Source of the DNA: Rhodobacter sp.
Lineage (GTDB): Bacteria; Pseudomonadota; Alphaproteobacteria; Rhodobacterales; Rhodobacteraceae
Assembly: GCA_016704435.1 (NCBI GenBank)
Contig: JADJAB010000022.1
Location: forward strand, 1 to 52,071
Direction: 5' to 3'
DNA length: 52,071 bases
The position numbers and the translations under genes were made by a program. Positions within the stretch are counted from its first letter, which is position 1, and every line of letters starts with the position of its first letter. This document shows positions 9,390 through 18,104 of this stretch, one piece after another. The notes under the pieces are model-generated. The model was not told the DNA's origin, did not search any database, and saw only the letters and a list, made by a program, of their open reading frames with translations.

Positions 9390-9844
9390 CGCGCGATCGC
9401 GGTGATCAGCACGTCGGTGATGATGTCGCCCAGTACGTCAACCGCCTTTTCGCGAAGCGCCCGCCGCAACAGGACGAGGTTCGATCCATCGGTGAAGGAC
9501 CCACGGAAACCGCCGGTATTCGCGTGGTCGAACAGAACCTGAAGAAAGACATCCTGGATTTTCGGTTCGCGGGAATAGACCTCTTCGGTATGGCCCTGAG
9601 CGACCTCGAGGCTAAGCGACACCACCACCATCGACGCTACCCTGCCGCCTTCCACGATCGGAATGACGAACTGGTTGTTCAGCTTGACGTAGTCCGGCGG
9701 GGCCGCGCCTTCCTTTGCTGCGTGTTCGGCAACGGCTTCGGCTTCGGCCGGGGCCTCGGGCGGGGGGCGCAGGAAGAGGCCGACGCCAAGGCCGACGCCA
9801 AGGCCGACGAGGGCAAGCAGGATTGGAAGGAGCTTGCGGATCAT
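9377..9844 (-). CDS. fliL: Second FliL-family flagellar basal-body protein
   Basis: The product is 155 residues: one N-terminal membrane segment (about residues 4-25, Gly/Leu/Val-rich), a Pro/Ala/Glu linker, and a periplasmic domain from about residue 50 with YVKLNNQFVIPIVEGG, the typical FliL opening beta strand, ending in an ITDVLITAI helix-strand. FliL paralogues occur in alphaproteobacteria. This copy heads toward the end of the L-ring/rod operon, 2 bases after flgH. It is a different protein from the copy whose end is at 1-242. Confidence 0.85.
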   Translation of the reverse strand: MIRKLLPILLALVGLGVGLGVGLFLRPPPEAPAEAEAVAEHAAKEGAAPPDYVKLNNQFVIPIVEGGRVASMVVVSLSLEVAQGHTEEVYSREPKIQDVFLQVLFDHANTGGFRGSFTDGSNLVLLRRALREKAVDVLGDIITDVLITAIARQDS

Positions 9845-9846
9845 GG

Positions 9847-10578
9847 TCAGAACGGCAGGATGATGTCCGAGATTTGCTGGCCGTAGCGCGGCTGCTGAAC
9901 CTCGGTGATCTGGCCGCGACCGCCGTAGGAAATGCGGGCGCCAGCGATCTTGTCATAGGTGATCTCGTTCTGGCGCGAGATGTCGGCGGGGCGGACGTAG
10001 CCGGTAACGGTCAGCTCGCGCAACTCGTTGTTCACCCGTACTTCCTGCTGCCCCTCGATCCGCAGGATGCCGTTGGGAAGCTCTTCCACGATGGTCACTG
10101 CGATCCGCAGGGTCAGCTTTTCCTTGCGCGACACGCTGCCATTGCCGCTGAAGGTCGAGTTGGACGAAGTGTCCACGGCATCGGCCATGCTGGCGCCATC
10201 GGGCAGGCTTGCATCAAGCCGTTGCGGAATGCCGAACAGCGATGGCATCGCCATGTTCTGCGACCCGCTTCGGGAACGGCCCGAGCTGTTCGAGATTTCT
10301 GCCTTGTCGTCGATCTCGATCACCACGGTCATGATATCGCCGCGCTGGGCTGCCCGGCGGTCGCCAAGAAGCGAATCGGTCTCTCCCGTCCACAATGACG
10401 AGGCATCGGTCGGTGCATTCGGATCGGCGTTCTCGGGCATTGGCGAGGAATAGAGCGAATGGTGCTGGAAGCTGCCTTCGAGCGGGCTGAATTCCGGTGC
10501 GCGGCCGACCTGGCTCAGGTCGCTGCAGGCGGCAAGCAGAAGGGCCGGGGCAAGCAGGGTCAGTTTTGGAGCGGTCAA
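9847..10578 (-). CDS. flgH: Flagellar L-ring lipoprotein FlgH
   Basis: The mature family sequence begins at a TTG at 10578 that overlaps the restored flgA stop (TTGA), giving 243 residues, the usual FlgH length. A longer frame to 10647 exists but lacks homology there. The start is a lipoprotein signal with lipobox LLLAAC. Downstream are L-ring motifs (LLGDRRAAQRGDIMTVVIE; NGILRIEGQQEVRVNNE; VRPADISRQNEI). FlgH forms the outer-membrane ring around the rod. It is cotranscribed with flgF, flgG and flgA upstream and the second fliL downstream. Confidence 0.93.
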   Translation of the reverse strand: MTAPKLTLLAPALLLAACSDLSQVGRAPEFSPLEGSFQHHSLYSSPMPENADPNAPTDASSLWTGETDSLLGDRRAAQRGDIMTVVIEIDDKAEISNSSGRSRSGSQNMAMPSLFGIPQRLDASLPDGASMADAVDTSSNSTFSGNGSVSRKEKLTLRIAVTIVEELPNGILRIEGQQEVRVNNELRELTVTGYVRPADISRQNEITYDKIAGARISYGGRGQITEVQQPRYGQQISDIILPF

Positions 10579-11005
10579 TTCTGGTCTCCGACAAGGATGC
10601 GTGGCCGTCCGGGCCGACGCGGCCTGAGACGGTGGATTTCGAGGCAAGGTTCATGACACGGATCACGTCGCCCTCGGCGCCGCGCGCCAGGGCGCGGCCA
10701 TCTGCCAGGATCACCAGCCCGCCGGAGCGGTAGACGAGGCTGACGATCTGGTTGCGTTCGATCAGGGCAGGCGCTCCCAGGTTTTCGGGGCGCAAGGGGC
10801 GTCCGGCGTAGACGGTGGTCTTCAGCTCCTGCCCGAGGGCCGGGGTGATTGCGCTCAACGCCCCGTCGATTTCGGCATCGACCAGGGTCACATCGGCGGC
10901 CTCGATGACGGTCTGGGCCGGCAGGGTGCGCACGGCGACCACGCTTTCCGCCGCCGCAACGGCGGGCGACAACGACAGAAGAAGACCGATCCTGCACCAC
11001 ATCAC
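10575..11005 (-). pseudogene. flgA: P-ring chaperone FlgA, frameshift near the C-terminus
   Basis: The product starts with a signal peptide (about residues 1-18) and continues with an SAF-type domain; NLASKSTVSGRVGPDGH is the usual FlgA ending. The expected final residues ILVGDQN appear in another frame and stop at 10575-10577. The span (431 bases) is one base short of a multiple of three, so one base is missing near 10600. The open frame otherwise runs into flgH sequence to 10214. FlgA is the periplasmic chaperone for FlgI, whose gene is far away at 41012-42103. The ATG overlaps the flgG stop (11002-11005). Confidence 0.85.
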
Positions 11006-11787
11006 CGCACCTGTGTCGTTGCGGCCAGCATCTGGTCGGCGGCGGTAATGACCTTTGCGTTAAGCTCATACCCGCGCTGGGCCTTGATCAATTCGGTCAC
11101 CTCGCGCACCGGGTCGACGGAGCTTTCCTCCAGATAGCCCTGGCGCAGCGTGCCCAGCCCGTCGGTGCCGGGCGGGCCGACCAGCGGCGCGCCGGAGGCG
11201 GCAGTTTCCAGAAACAGGTTCGACCCGATCGCCTCCAGCCCCTTTCCATTGGTGAAGCCGGTCAGCGTGAACTGGCCCAGCAATTCCGGCTCAACCCGGT
11301 TCTCGAAATAGGCATAGACCTCGCCCGCGGCGTTGATCGCCAGGCTGCGGGTGTCGTCGGGAATGGTGATGCCGGGCGCGACGGGATAGCCGTCGGCGGT
11401 CACGATCTGCCCGTCGGGCGAGCGTTTCAGCGAACCGTCGCGGGTATAGCCGGAGACGCCCGAAGGCATCGTGACCTCAAGATAGCCGGGGCCTTCGATC
11501 GCCACGTCCAGATCGCCGCCCGTGGCCGAAAGGGACCCCTGCGCCAGCACCACGGAGACCGCCGCCGGGCGCACGCCAAGGCCCACCTGCACCCCGGTCG
11601 GCAGCATCGTGCCATCGGCCGCCGAAACCGTGCCAGGTCGAGCAAGCTGTTGATAATGAAGGTCAGCGAAGTCTGCGCGGCGGGCGTTGTATCCGGTTGT
11701 CGACATGTTTGCGAGGTTGTTCGACACCACGTCCACCTTCATCTGCTGGGCGGACATCCCGGTTGCGGCGATGTGAAGGGCTTTCAT
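11002..11787 (-). CDS. flgG: Distal rod protein FlgG
   Basis: The product is 261 residues, the standard FlgG length. The N-terminus carries the conserved rod/hook motif (VVSNNLANMSTTGYNARRAD), and the C-terminal helix has VREVTELIKAQRGYELNAKV. FlgG forms the distal rod that passes through the P and L rings. It is 8 bases downstream of flgF and overlaps flgA by 4 bases, so flgF-flgG-flgA-flgH are one unit. Confidence 0.97.
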   Translation of the reverse strand: MKALHIAATGMSAQQMKVDVVSNNLANMSTTGYNARRADFADLHYQQLARPGTVSAADGTMLPTGVQVGLGVRPAAVSVVLAQGSLSATGGDLDVAIEGPGYLEVTMPSGVSGYTRDGSLKRSPDGQIVTADGYPVAPGITIPDDTRSLAINAAGEVYAYFENRVEPELLGQFTLTGFTNGKGLEAIGSNLFLETAASGAPLVGPPGTDGLGTLRQGYLEESSVDPVREVTELIKAQRGYELNAKVITAADQMLAATTQVR

Positions 11788-11795
11788 TTGCGTCC

Positions 11796-12506
11796 TCAGC
11801 GGCCAAGGGTTTCGATCACACTGCGCGCCCGGCCGTCCTCGGCATCAAGGAACTTCTGCCCCAATTCATAGGCGCGCTGCACTTCGATCATCCGGGCAAT
11901 CTCGGACACCGGATTGACGTTGCTTTCTTCAAGAAAGCCTTGGAACACCTTTGCACCCGGTGCCGGTTCCAGGGCATCTGCCTCGAACAGCGTTCCGGAC
12001 TGATGGCGCATCGACAAGGGATCGGCGGGCAGCCAAAGGCCGACCTGCGCGATCGGCACACCGCCGGCTGACAGTGTGCCGTCTTCGGCCATGCCAACTG
12101 GGCCGGCATCGGGCGGAACGAACACCGGCGCACCGCCAGCATCGAGCAGGCGCTGGCCATCTCCATTCACCAGCTCTCCGGCCGCATCGGGGGTGAAGCT
12201 GCCGGCGCGGGTCAGGCGATTGCCTTGGGCGGTCTCGACCATGAAGAATCCGTCACCCTGGATGGCGAAGTCAAAGCTTGCCCCGGTCAGTGTCAGCCCA
12301 GCCTGCGACAGGTCGACAACCCGGCCGGTGCCATGCGCCATCGACAGCGACGGCTCTTCGTCCATCCGTGCGATGTGTTCGGCAAAGACCATGCCTTCGC
12401 GCCGGAAACCGGTGGTCGAGAGGTTGGCGATGTTGTTCGCCACGATCTGCATTTCACGCATGAGACCGGACTGGCGACCCAGCGTGGTATAGCCTGCGGC
12501 GTCCAT
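11796..12506 (-). CDS. flgF: Proximal rod protein FlgF
   Basis: The product is 236 residues. The N-terminal rod motif reads MQIVANNIANLSTTGFRREG and the C-terminus NPVSEIARMIEVQRAYELGQKFL. It is shorter than FlgG and begins MDAAGYTTLGRQ, typical for FlgF. It is preceded at 3 bases by fliQ, and flgG follows 8 bases downstream. FlgF builds the proximal rod with FlgB and FlgC. Confidence 0.95.
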   Translation of the reverse strand: MDAAGYTTLGRQSGLMREMQIVANNIANLSTTGFRREGMVFAEHIARMDEEPSLSMAHGTGRVVDLSQAGLTLTGASFDFAIQGDGFFMVETAQGNRLTRAGSFTPDAAGELVNGDGQRLLDAGGAPVFVPPDAGPVGMAEDGTLSAGGVPIAQVGLWLPADPLSMRHQSGTLFEADALEPAPGAKVFQGFLEESNVNPVSEIARMIEVQRAYELGQKFLDAEDGRARSVIETLGR

Positions 12507-12509
12507 GGC

Positions 12510-12776
12510 CTAGCCCCCTGCGATCTGCGGAATGATGGTGTCGGTGAAGAACGCCACCAGCGTCGAGGTCATGAAGCTCATCGAGACCCAGAACACCCCC
12601 AGCATCGCCGCCACCTTCGGCACGAAGGTCAGCGTCATTTCCTGCACCGAGGTCAGCGCCTGCAGCAGGCCGATCGCCACGCCGACCACCAGCGCCACCG
12701 CCAGAAGCGGGGCCGAGATCATGGTGGCGACCCAGAGACCCTGGCGCAGCACGTCGAAAATGGCTGCCTCGGTCAT
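12510..12776 (-). CDS. fliQ: Flagellar export gate protein FliQ
   Basis: The product is 88 residues with two membrane helices (about 16-40 and 52-78) and the charged ends usual for FliQ. It overlaps the end of fliE by 4 bases and precedes flgF by 3. FliQ, FliP and FliR form the export channel; here fliQ sits inside the rod operon rather than next to fliR. Confidence 0.93.
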   Translation of the reverse strand: MTEAAIFDVLRQGLWVATMISAPLLAVALVVGVAIGLLQALTSVQEMTLTFVPKVAAMLGVFWVSMSFMTSTLVAFFTDTIIPQIAGG

Positions 12777-13060
12777 ATCGGCATCCTCAGGATTTCCTGA
12801 TAGGCCTCGACCACGCGGTCACGCACGGTGGCCACGGTTTCGACGGCCAGCTGCGACGAGGCCAGCGCCTCGACCAGGGCATGCGGATCCGCGCCGCCGG
12901 TCATGGCGGCGCGGGCCGTGGCTTCGTGATTTGCCAGCGCTTCGGTAAAATTGCTGGCAAATTTGCCCAGACCGCTGCCTTCGGCGGTGCCGGGCTTGGG
13001 CGCTGCGGCCGTTCTGGCCTGCGCATAGGTCTGAGCGGCAAAAGAGCTTTTCACATCCAT
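12773..13060 (-). CDS. fliE: Basal-body/MS-ring junction protein FliE
   Basis: The product is 95 residues with a disordered N-terminus, then helical sequence; the C-terminus (SSQLAVETVATVRDRVVEAYQEILRM) is the typical FliE ending. FliE joins the MS ring to the proximal rod. It lies 12 bases after the restored flgC stop and overlaps fliQ by 4 bases. Confidence 0.93.
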   Translation of the reverse strand: MDVKSSFAAQTYAQARTAAAPKPGTAEGSGLGKFASNFTEALANHEATARAAMTGGADPHALVEALASSQLAVETVATVRDRVVEAYQEILRMPI

Positions 13061-13072
13061 TCCGGAGCCTCC

Positions 13073-13454
13073 TTACCGCCGAAGAAGATCGAACAGGCTT
13101 TGCGTCATCTGCCGCGCCTGGTCGAAGAGTTTGAGGTTCGCCTCATAACTGCGCTGCGCTTCGCGCGCGTCCGCAATCTCGATCACCAGATCGACGTTCG
13201 ATCCGTCGTAATGTCCCGGTGTCATCGGCCAGTGGGTGGCCGGGGTCGTAGATCGTCACCAGTTCGGTCTGGTCCAGCCGCACGGGACCGGGTTCGACCA
13301 GTCCGGTGCCCATCGCCGCGTCGAAGGACATGGTCTTGCGGTGATAGCCGGGGGTATCGACGTTCGCGATATTCTCGGAGACGTGACGCAGCCGGGTCGC
13401 CTGCGCCTCCATCCCGGAGGCCGCAAAGGACAGCGATGTGATGAGGTCGTTCAT
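13073..13454 (-). pseudogene. flgC: Proximal rod protein FlgC, one frameshift
   Basis: The first frame (start 13454) has the rod motif HVSENIANVDTPGYHRKTM and continues to YDPGHPLADDTG. The expected remainder (HYDGSNVDLVIEIADAREA, then ANLKLFDQARQMTQSLFDLL) is in another frame ending TAA at 13073-13075. One extra G in a GGG run near 13226 accounts for it. The total of 382 bases is one more than a multiple of three. Restored length is about 126 residues, normal for FlgC. The break may be an error in the sequence. Confidence 0.88.
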
Positions 13455-13466
13455 TCGGATGCCCCC

Positions 13467-13850
13467 TTACCGCTGCCGGCCAAGCGAGGCGCGAATCACA
13501 TCGGAGGTGGCGCGGTAGATGGCCAGCGCCATCTCATGCTCCTGCCGGGCCTCGACCGACTTCACCATCTCTTTTTCCAGGGAGACGGAGTTGCCGTTCG
13601 GCGCTTCGGCCCCTCCGCTGTCAAACGGGATCAGGTCGGACATGCGCGCGGGTTCTGCAATATGGCCGGGGCGGGTGGAGCGCATCGCCTCGCCGCTGTC
13701 GTTCCAGACAGAGGCGAAATCAGCCACGTCCTGGGCTTTGAAACCTGGCGTGTCGGCGTGAGCGACGTTCTTTGCGATCACGCCCATCCGGCTTCCCGCA
13801 TGAGACGCCAGCGCCTGTGCCATTCTGGTCAGTTCCAGTTTCTCGAACAT
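13467..13850 (-). CDS. flgB: Proximal rod protein FlgB
   Basis: The product is 127 residues. The N-terminus contains GVIAKNVAHADTPGFKAQDV, the rod motif; the C-terminal helix is EMALAIYRATSDVIRASLGR. FlgB is the first gene of the flgB-flgC-fliE-fliQ-flgF-flgG-flgA-flgH-fliL unit. It is divergent from fliI, with 85 bases between starts if the internal fliI GTG is used. Confidence 0.94.
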   Translation of the reverse strand: MFEKLELTRMAQALASHAGSRMGVIAKNVAHADTPGFKAQDVADFASVWNDSGEAMRSTRPGHIAEPARMSDLIPFDSGGAEAPNGNSVSLEKEMVKSVEARQEHEMALAIYRATSDVIRASLGRQR

Positions 13851-13935
13851 CTCGGGCTTCTCCCTCGATCACCTTCACCAAGGCTTAAGGGTGATTCCTT
13901 TAGAAAGCGTAATCAGTGAACAAAAGGGGATCGCG

Positions 13936-15246
13936 GTGGTTGGTGTCTTCGATGGTCTCCGGGCCGAAATCGCAGAGATAGAGCCTTCCCGCGCCGTTGG
14001 TCGGGTGGTGGAAACCGGGCGCGGGACTTTCATGGTCAGCGGCCTTGCCACGGCGGCGCTGGGCGACCGGGTGCTGGCGGAAACCGGCGCCGGCGCGTTG
14101 GGCGGCGAGATTGTCCGCCTCAGCACGGCCGGGGCCACCGTGCTGCCCGAAGATGATCCCGAGGGGCTGAAGATCGGCGCGCGGGTCGAGTTGCTGGGCC
14201 CCGCCACGATTGCGCCGGACATCGGCTGGCTGGGGCGCATCGTCGATCCGGTCGGGCGCCCGCTCGATGGCCGACCGCTCATGCGCGGTCTTGTGCGGCG
14301 TCCGATGACCGGCGCGCCGCCGCCCGCCGCCGAACGCCGCCCGATGGGTGAGCGGCTGTCCACCGGCGTTGCCGTCTTCGACACGCTGCTGCCGCTGGTG
14401 CGCGGCCAGCGGATCGGGCTTTTTTCGGGGTCTGGCGTGGGAAAGTCCTCGCTTCTGGCCAAGTTCGCCCGCGGTGTAGCGGCCGATGTCGCCGTGATCG
14501 CCCTGGTGGGCGAGCGTGGGCGTGAGCTGCGCGATTTCACCGAGCGAGTTCTGGGGCGCGACGGTATGGCGCGGTCGGTCGTCGTCACGTCGACCTCGGA
14601 CCAGTCGCCGCTGATGAGGCGGCGCTGCGCGCTTTCGGCCATGGCGGTGGCCGAGCATTTTCGCGATCAGGGGCTGCATGTGCTGCTGCTGGTAGACAGC
14701 GTCACCCGCTATGCCGAGGCGCATCGCGAAGTGGCGCTGGCCTCGGGCGAATCGGCCTCGCTGCGCGGTTACCCGCCGTCGATGGCGCATTCCCTGATGG
14801 CGCTGGCCGAGCGGGCCGGGCCGGGGGTGGAAGGCTCGGGCGATATCACGGCGGTATTTTCGGTTCTGGTGGCCGGGTCTGACATGGAGGAGCCGGTTGC
14901 CGACATTGTCCGCGGCACACTGGATGGCCATGTGGTACTGGACCGCAAGATCGCCGAACGCGGGCGCTATCCGGCGATCGATCTCCTGCGGTCGGTGTCG
15001 CGCAGCCTGCCCGAAGCGGCCTCTCCGGCGGAGAATGCGCTGATTGCGGATGCAAGGCGCACACTGGGGGCCTATGACCGGGCCGAGATGATGGTGCAGG
15101 CCGGCCTTTACATACAGGGCAGCGATCACGCGGTGGACCGTGCCATCCGGCTTTGGCCCATGCTGGACGGATTTCTGTCCGAAGACGCCCCCGCCGGCGG
15201 GCCGGAGGCCAGCTTCGCCCGCCTGCTGGCTTGTCTGAAGACTTAG
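13936..15246 (+). CDS. fliI: Flagellar export ATPase FliI
   Basis: The product is about 436 residues, a rotary-type ATPase. The Walker A motif is SGSGVGKSSLL and the Walker B area reads HVLLLVDSVTRYAE. It energises flagellar protein export. I chose the GTG at 13936 because AAGGGG lies 6 bases upstream; the frame is open back to a GTG at 13891, which would leave only 40 bases to divergent flgB. The last 4 bases overlap the convergent DUF1217 gene. fliH and fliJ are not visible beside it. Confidence 0.93.
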   Translation: MVGVFDGLRAEIAEIEPSRAVGRVVETGRGTFMVSGLATAALGDRVLAETGAGALGGEIVRLSTAGATVLPEDDPEGLKIGARVELLGPATIAPDIGWLGRIVDPVGRPLDGRPLMRGLVRRPMTGAPPPAAERRPMGERLSTGVAVFDTLLPLVRGQRIGLFSGSGVGKSSLLAKFARGVAADVAVIALVGERGRELRDFTERVLGRDGMARSVVVTSTSDQSPLMRRRCALSAMAVAEHFRDQGLHVLLLVDSVTRYAEAHREVALASGESASLRGYPPSMAHSLMALAERAGPGVEGSGDITAVFSVLVAGSDMEEPVADIVRGTLDGHVVLDRKIAERGRYPAIDLLRSVSRSLPEAASPAENALIADARRTLGAYDRAEMMVQAGLYIQGSDHAVDRAIRLWPMLDGFLSEDAPAGGPEASFARLLACLKT

Positions 15247-16040
15247 CCCGCGCCCCGCAAGAGTTGAAGCGCGACCGAAGACGCGCCGACCGCTCCGGCG
15301 GTCGAGGCGATCTCGCTGCGCACCAGATAGGTGCGCACCAGCTTTGCCAGTTTTTCCGGCTCGGCGAACTGGCTCACGCTGTCATCGCCGAAGATCGACT
15401 GAGCCTTGGCCTTCATTACGCCAAGTTGCTGGTCGAGGTCGATCGAGGCAAAGCTGGAAGGCAACCCCAGCGCGGTCTGAAAAGTCTGCCGCAGCGGCGC
15501 ATTGCCCATGATGGTGAACCATTTGAGATCCTCGCTACCGCTTTTTGCCGCCAGGCTTGCCACCTCGCGCTCGGCGTTCAGGGCCAGGCGAAAGCCGTTG
15601 TTCTGTTGCCCGACGGCAGTCTCGAACTGGCGGGTTCGGTAAAGCGCAAGCGTCTTGTCGGCAAAGTCGGACAGCTGCGATCGCGGCACCGGGAAATCGC
15701 CAAAACCGAAAGCCCCCGCCAGTTTCTGGTACTGCTTGTCCGCCAATCGGCTGGACAGCGCGCCTTCCTTCAGCGTGCCATCCTCCAGCACCTTGCGGAT
15801 GAAGGCCTTGTTGTTGAGGTCACCCTCCAGCCCATAGGCGGTCAGTGCCACCCGCAAGAGGCGCCGGTCAGACACCAGGCCTTCCGCGGTCTGCACCTTT
15901 CCGATGTTGTCGCGGAAATAGGCCTCGTCGCGCTGATTGGTTGGTGTGGACTGAAGCGCGGTCTGTTGAGAGGCCATCGTACGCTTCAGAAAGGCCCAGC
16001 CGGCATAACCGCCAAAGGGTATGACCGGCTGGAAGCTCAT
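15243..16040 (-). CDS. DUF1217 flagellar-cluster protein
   Basis: The product is 265 residues, mostly soluble helix. It opens with FQPVIPFGGYAGWAFLKRT and contains NQRDEAYFRDNIGKVQTAE and GLPSSFASIDLDQQLGVMKA, features of the DUF1217 family found in alphaproteobacterial flagellar clusters. Biochemical function is not established to my knowledge. It overlaps flbT by 4 bases, so flagellin-flaF-flbT-DUF1217 may be read together. Confidence 0.85.
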   Translation of the reverse strand: MSFQPVIPFGGYAGWAFLKRTMASQQTALQSTPTNQRDEAYFRDNIGKVQTAEGLVSDRRLLRVALTAYGLEGDLNNKAFIRKVLEDGTLKEGALSSRLADKQYQKLAGAFGFGDFPVPRSQLSDFADKTLALYRTRQFETAVGQQNNGFRLALNAEREVASLAAKSGSEDLKWFTIMGNAPLRQTFQTALGLPSSFASIDLDQQLGVMKAKAQSIFGDDSVSQFAEPEKLAKLVRTYLVRSEIASTAGAVGASSVALQLLRGAG

Positions 16041-16441
16041 GCCCGACCCGCGGCGAACAGGCGTTCCTCGCGCGGCAGAAGGCTGCGAAGCGCCTTGAGG
16101 GTCTGGTAGTGCTGTTCTTCCAGCACCGCCGCGCTGGCTTGCGCCAGCAATGCCCGACTGTCGGGGTCGGTCAGAACCTGGCTCAGCTGCTCGATCCCAC
16201 GCAACAGCTGATGTCGCATTTCGGCCGGATCGGCGTCGCCCGAAAGCACCAGTTGCGCGATGTAGCAGACCCTTCGGACCGGCGTGTTGGCCTCTTCGGG
16301 GTGGATTGCATCGCGCAGCCGCAGGATGTTGGCGTTCGGCGTCATGATCGCCAGTTTCGACCGCTTGTCACCGTTCTCGATCACGGCGCCATTGATCAGG
16401 ACCCGCTCGTGCGGGCCCAGTTTCAGGACCAGCCCGCTCAT
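16037..16441 (-). CDS. flbT: Flagellin translation/mRNA regulator FlbT
   Basis: The product is 134 residues, beginning SGLVLKLGPHERVLINGAVIENGD, the conserved FlbT opening. In Caulobacter FlbT acts on the 5' untranslated region of flagellin mRNA to couple flagellin synthesis to assembly. It overlaps flaF by 4 bases and is close to the flagellin gene, as in related bacteria. Confidence 0.95.
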   Translation of the reverse strand: MSGLVLKLGPHERVLINGAVIENGDKRSKLAIMTPNANILRLRDAIHPEEANTPVRRVCYIAQLVLSGDADPAEMRHQLLRGIEQLSQVLTDPDSRALLAQASAAVLEEQHYQTLKALRSLLPREERLFAAGRA

Positions 16442-16809
16442 CCTGCAGCTCCTTCGCCACGAAGGCCGCGGAGGACGGCGGTATTGATCTCGACAAGCAC
16501 TTCGGGATTAGCGCTGTCGGCGCGGATCTTGCGGCTGTGCTCGGCCGTGAACTGATAGAGATAGAACAGCCGGGCGCGCAGCGCCTGCGGCAGGCCGTTG
16601 CCCTCTTCTGCGACATCGGCGGCCAGGGTGGACCACAGCTGTTCGTTGTCCGAAAGCGCCTCGATGAAAGCGGGAAAGTTCTCCTTGCGCCGCGCGCTTG
16701 CGGCCGAAAGGCGCTGGGTGATCCGGGCGATCACCTCGTACTCTGCGGCACGCGGCGTCCGGGTGGGTGCGGCGGGCTGGGCATAGGCGAGATTGGAATA
16801 GGGGGTCAT
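16438..16809 (-). CDS. flaF: Flagellar biosynthesis regulator FlaF
   Basis: The product is 123 residues. It contains ARITQRLSAASARR and the closing helix NPEVLVEINTAVLRGLRG, typical of FlaF. FlaF is needed for flagellin synthesis and secretion and works opposite FlbT in Caulobacter. It follows the flagellin gene by 72 bases, which include a strong hairpin. Confidence 0.94.
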   Translation of the reverse strand: MTPYSNLAYAQPAAPTRTPRAAEYEVIARITQRLSAASARRKENFPAFIEALSDNEQLWSTLAADVAEEGNGLPQALRARLFYLYQFTAEHSRKIRADSANPEVLVEINTAVLRGLRGEGAAG

Positions 16810-16851
16810 GATATGGGGTTCCGGTGCTGAGGGGGGTCAAGGAAAGGGGAT

Positions 16852-16873
16852 GCCGGGGCCCGAAGGCCCCGGC
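16852..16873 (-). terminator. Hairpin downstream of flagellin, 9-bp stem with UUCG loop
   Basis: On the - strand GCCGGGGCC-TTCG-GGCCCCGGC begins 8 bases after the flagellin stop and is followed by ATCCCCTTTCC, a weak pyrimidine tract. The very stable tetraloop fits a terminator or an mRNA 3' stabiliser that would make flagellin mRNA more abundant than flaF-flbT. Confidence 0.65.
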
Positions 16874-16881
16874 GGTCTTCC

Positions 16882-18104
16882 CTACCGGAACAGCGACAGC
16901 AGGTTCTGCGGCTGCTGGTTGGCGATCGACAGCGACTGGATGCCCAGCTGCTGCTGCACCTGCAGTGCCTGAAGTCGCGCGCTGGCCTCTTCCATGTCGG
17001 CATCAACCATCGTGCCGATCCCGGCCTTCAGCGCATCCGAGAGTTGCCCGATGAATTCGGACTGGATGTCGATCTGCTTCTGGGCCGAGCCGAATTCGGC
17101 CGCCGCATTGATCGAGGTTTGCAGCAAGCTTTCGATATTGCCCAGCGCGGCGGCCGCGCCAGCGTCGCTGGAGACGTCGATCGCGCTCAGCGCCGCGAGG
17201 CCGCCCGAGCCGGCGTTCTTGAACTGCGCGCTGACCGTCAGGTCGGACGCCGCCGCCGTGGCTCCGGTTCCGGTCGAGAAGGCTAGCGGTGCCAGCTGTG
17301 CCGAATCAAAGTCGACCGTCAGCCCGGCGATGCCCAGCGAGTCGATGGCGTTCTTCAGCCCCACCGCGACCAGATCGTCGGGGTGGTCGCCGCAACATCT
17401 TCGGCAGTGACGGTGTAGGAGGCGGTCTTGCCGCCGATGGTGATCGACAGGTTGTCACCCAGCGGCGAAAGCGCCGGCGCCGGCGATCACGATGGTTCCA
17501 TCGGGCCCACTGTCCTTTGTCAAGGGCCTGGAAGCCAGCGGTATCTGCATCGGTCGGAAACGCCGTCCGATCCGGCGAAAACGGCCTTGGCCACGTAGTT
17601 GCCGATCGAAAGATCCTGACCCGCCACCGCAATGGAGGATGCGGACACACCCGTCGCCGAGCGGTCAAGCGAGGCAAGAATGTTGACCGTGTCGTTGTTG
17701 TTGACCAGGTTCAGGCCGTTGAACTGCGCCGAGCCAACCACCGAAACGATCTGTTCGCGCAACTTGGCGACATCGGTCTGGATCTTCGAGCGGTCGACGT
17801 TGTCTTCCTGCGCGGCGACGATCTTGCCCTTCATCTCGGTCAGCAGGTTGGTCACTGTTTCAGCGGCCTGACGGGCGACGGAGATGGTGGACGAGCCCAG
17901 CGACAGGCTGTCGGAGATGCCTTTGAAGCCCTTCACGTCGGATTCCATGACTTTCGAGATGGCCCAGACCGCCGCGTTGTCCTTGGCCGAGCCCACCGAC
18001 TTGCCGGTGGAGATTTCGGCCTGAACCTTGTTCATGCCGGCGTTGATGCCCTTCATCGTCTGCAGGGCGACCATCGCGCTGGTATTCGTCAGAATGGACG
18101 ACAT
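16882..18104 (-). pseudogene. fliC: Flagellin, broken by about four frameshifts in the central region
   Basis: The start (18104) gives a clear flagellin N-terminal D0/D1 domain: SSILTNTSAMVALQTMK, then NKVQAEISTGKSVGSAKDNA. The C-terminal D0/D1 (frame ending 16882) includes SAQKQIDIQSEFIGQLSDAL and QQQLGIQSLSIANQQPQ. Between them, reading on needs frame changes near 17573, 17513, 17472 and 17385; the pieces AFPTDADTAGFQALDKG, DSGPDGTIVIAGAGA, LSPLGDNLSITIGGKTASY and PDDLVAVGLKNAIDSLG join into a plausible D2-like middle. Restored length is about 405 residues. AAGGAAGG lies 8 bases before the ATG. Either the gene is inactive or this stretch was poorly read. Confidence 0.85.

Noticed and set aside
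13851..13935. CtrA site between flgB and fliI
   Set aside because: Only a single TTAA (in GCTTAAGG) is present; the second half at the 7-base spacing is missing.
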